Assembly: GCA_009922295.1 (NCBI GenBank)
Contig: RFWA01000173.1
Coordinates: 1-5,670 of the forward strand
From: Betaproteobacteria bacterium
GTDB lineage: Bacteria; Pseudomonadota; Gammaproteobacteria; Burkholderiales; Burkholderiaceae_C
DNA length: 5,670 nucleotides
Direction: 5' to 3'
Shown: piece after piece, positions 5,611 through 5,670 of the stretch
Position numbering within the stretch: position 1 is the stretch's first letter
Layout of the letters: each line of letters opens with the position of its first letter
The notes under the pieces: generated by a model
Database searches by the model: none
Told to the model about the DNA's origin: nothing
Seen by the model: the letters and a program-made list of their open reading frames with translations, nothing else
Made by a program: the position numbers and the translations under genes

Positions 5611-5670
5611 ATACTGCTGGGAATACGAGCGCGGCGACGAGTAACTTTACGGTAATTAGTGATACGGCCG
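5604..5670 (+). other. Fragment resembling a bacterial Ig-like repeat of a large surface adhesin, cut by window edge
   Basis: Read on the plus strand from 5604, the last 67 bases are open and give ATDTAGNTSAATSNFTVISD and onward. This closely resembles the end of bacterial Ig-like repeats in giant adhesins, where a D-x-A-G-N-T-S core precedes a beta strand FTV and a D-T linker to the next repeat. Only about 22 codons are visible, with no start or stop. Base composition shifts to more A+T than the LysR segment, with codons such as AGT, GTA and ATT. The same frame left of about 5604 is the complement of LysR coding sequence, so the adhesin-like piece begins abruptly at the junction. The resemblance is by motif recall and rests on little sequence, so it is moderate evidence only. 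Confidence 0.4.

Noticed and set aside
5344..5655. Plus-strand frame of about 103 codons across the LysR region
   Set aside because: It is antisense to the LysR effector domain, uses a different frame from the adhesin-like fragment, and has no recognisable features.
5608..5670. Hydrophobic minus-strand peptide (LITVKLLVAALVFPAVSVAG) as a membrane protein fragment
   Set aside because: It is the complement of the adhesin-like reading, uses uncommon codons, and ends at a stop shortly inside the LysR segment; the plus-strand Ig-like reading explains the bases better.

Overview
The window is high-GC DNA whose gene content points to a betaproteobacterium of the order Burkholderiales, most likely Comamonadaceae (inference). 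The main clue is a pair of Bug-type periplasmic receptors of the tripartite tricarboxylate transporter (TTT) family, a family greatly expanded there. The next clue is their neighbourhood: a cyclase-family hydrolase and a divergent IclR regulator. No RNA genes, CRISPR arrays or recognisable insertion sequences were seen, and there is no gene-free stretch longer than about 130 bases.

Left half (1-2622), all minus strand, transcribed right to left: Bug receptor 2 (1636-2622), Bug receptor 1 (606-1595), and a cyclase-family metal-dependent hydrolase (1-503, running off the left edge). Gaps of 40 and 102 bases and good ribosome binding sites fit one operon. No TctA/TctB membrane genes are visible, so the receptors are orphans within this window. 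The likely job is uptake of an organic acid followed by hydrolysis by the cyclase-like enzyme (inference).

Middle (2623-3536): a 131-base divergent intergenic region with three short inverted repeats, then a complete IclR regulator that probably controls the left operon and itself.

Right half (3556-5014): a sigma70-like promoter, an inverted repeat in the leader, and a two-gene plus-strand unit. It encodes a small SnoaL/limonene-epoxide-hydrolase-fold protein and a DHRS12-like short-chain dehydrogenase, 14 bases apart. The small protein keeps only part of the expected epoxide hydrolase active site.

Right edge (5011-5670): a minus-strand LysR-type regulator keeps its effector domain but lacks its DNA-binding domain. 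Its homology stops near 5610. Beyond that point the opposite strand reads as a fragment of a bacterial Ig-like repeat adhesin. The last ~65 bases therefore look like a rearrangement or assembly junction, which is the most unexpected feature here.
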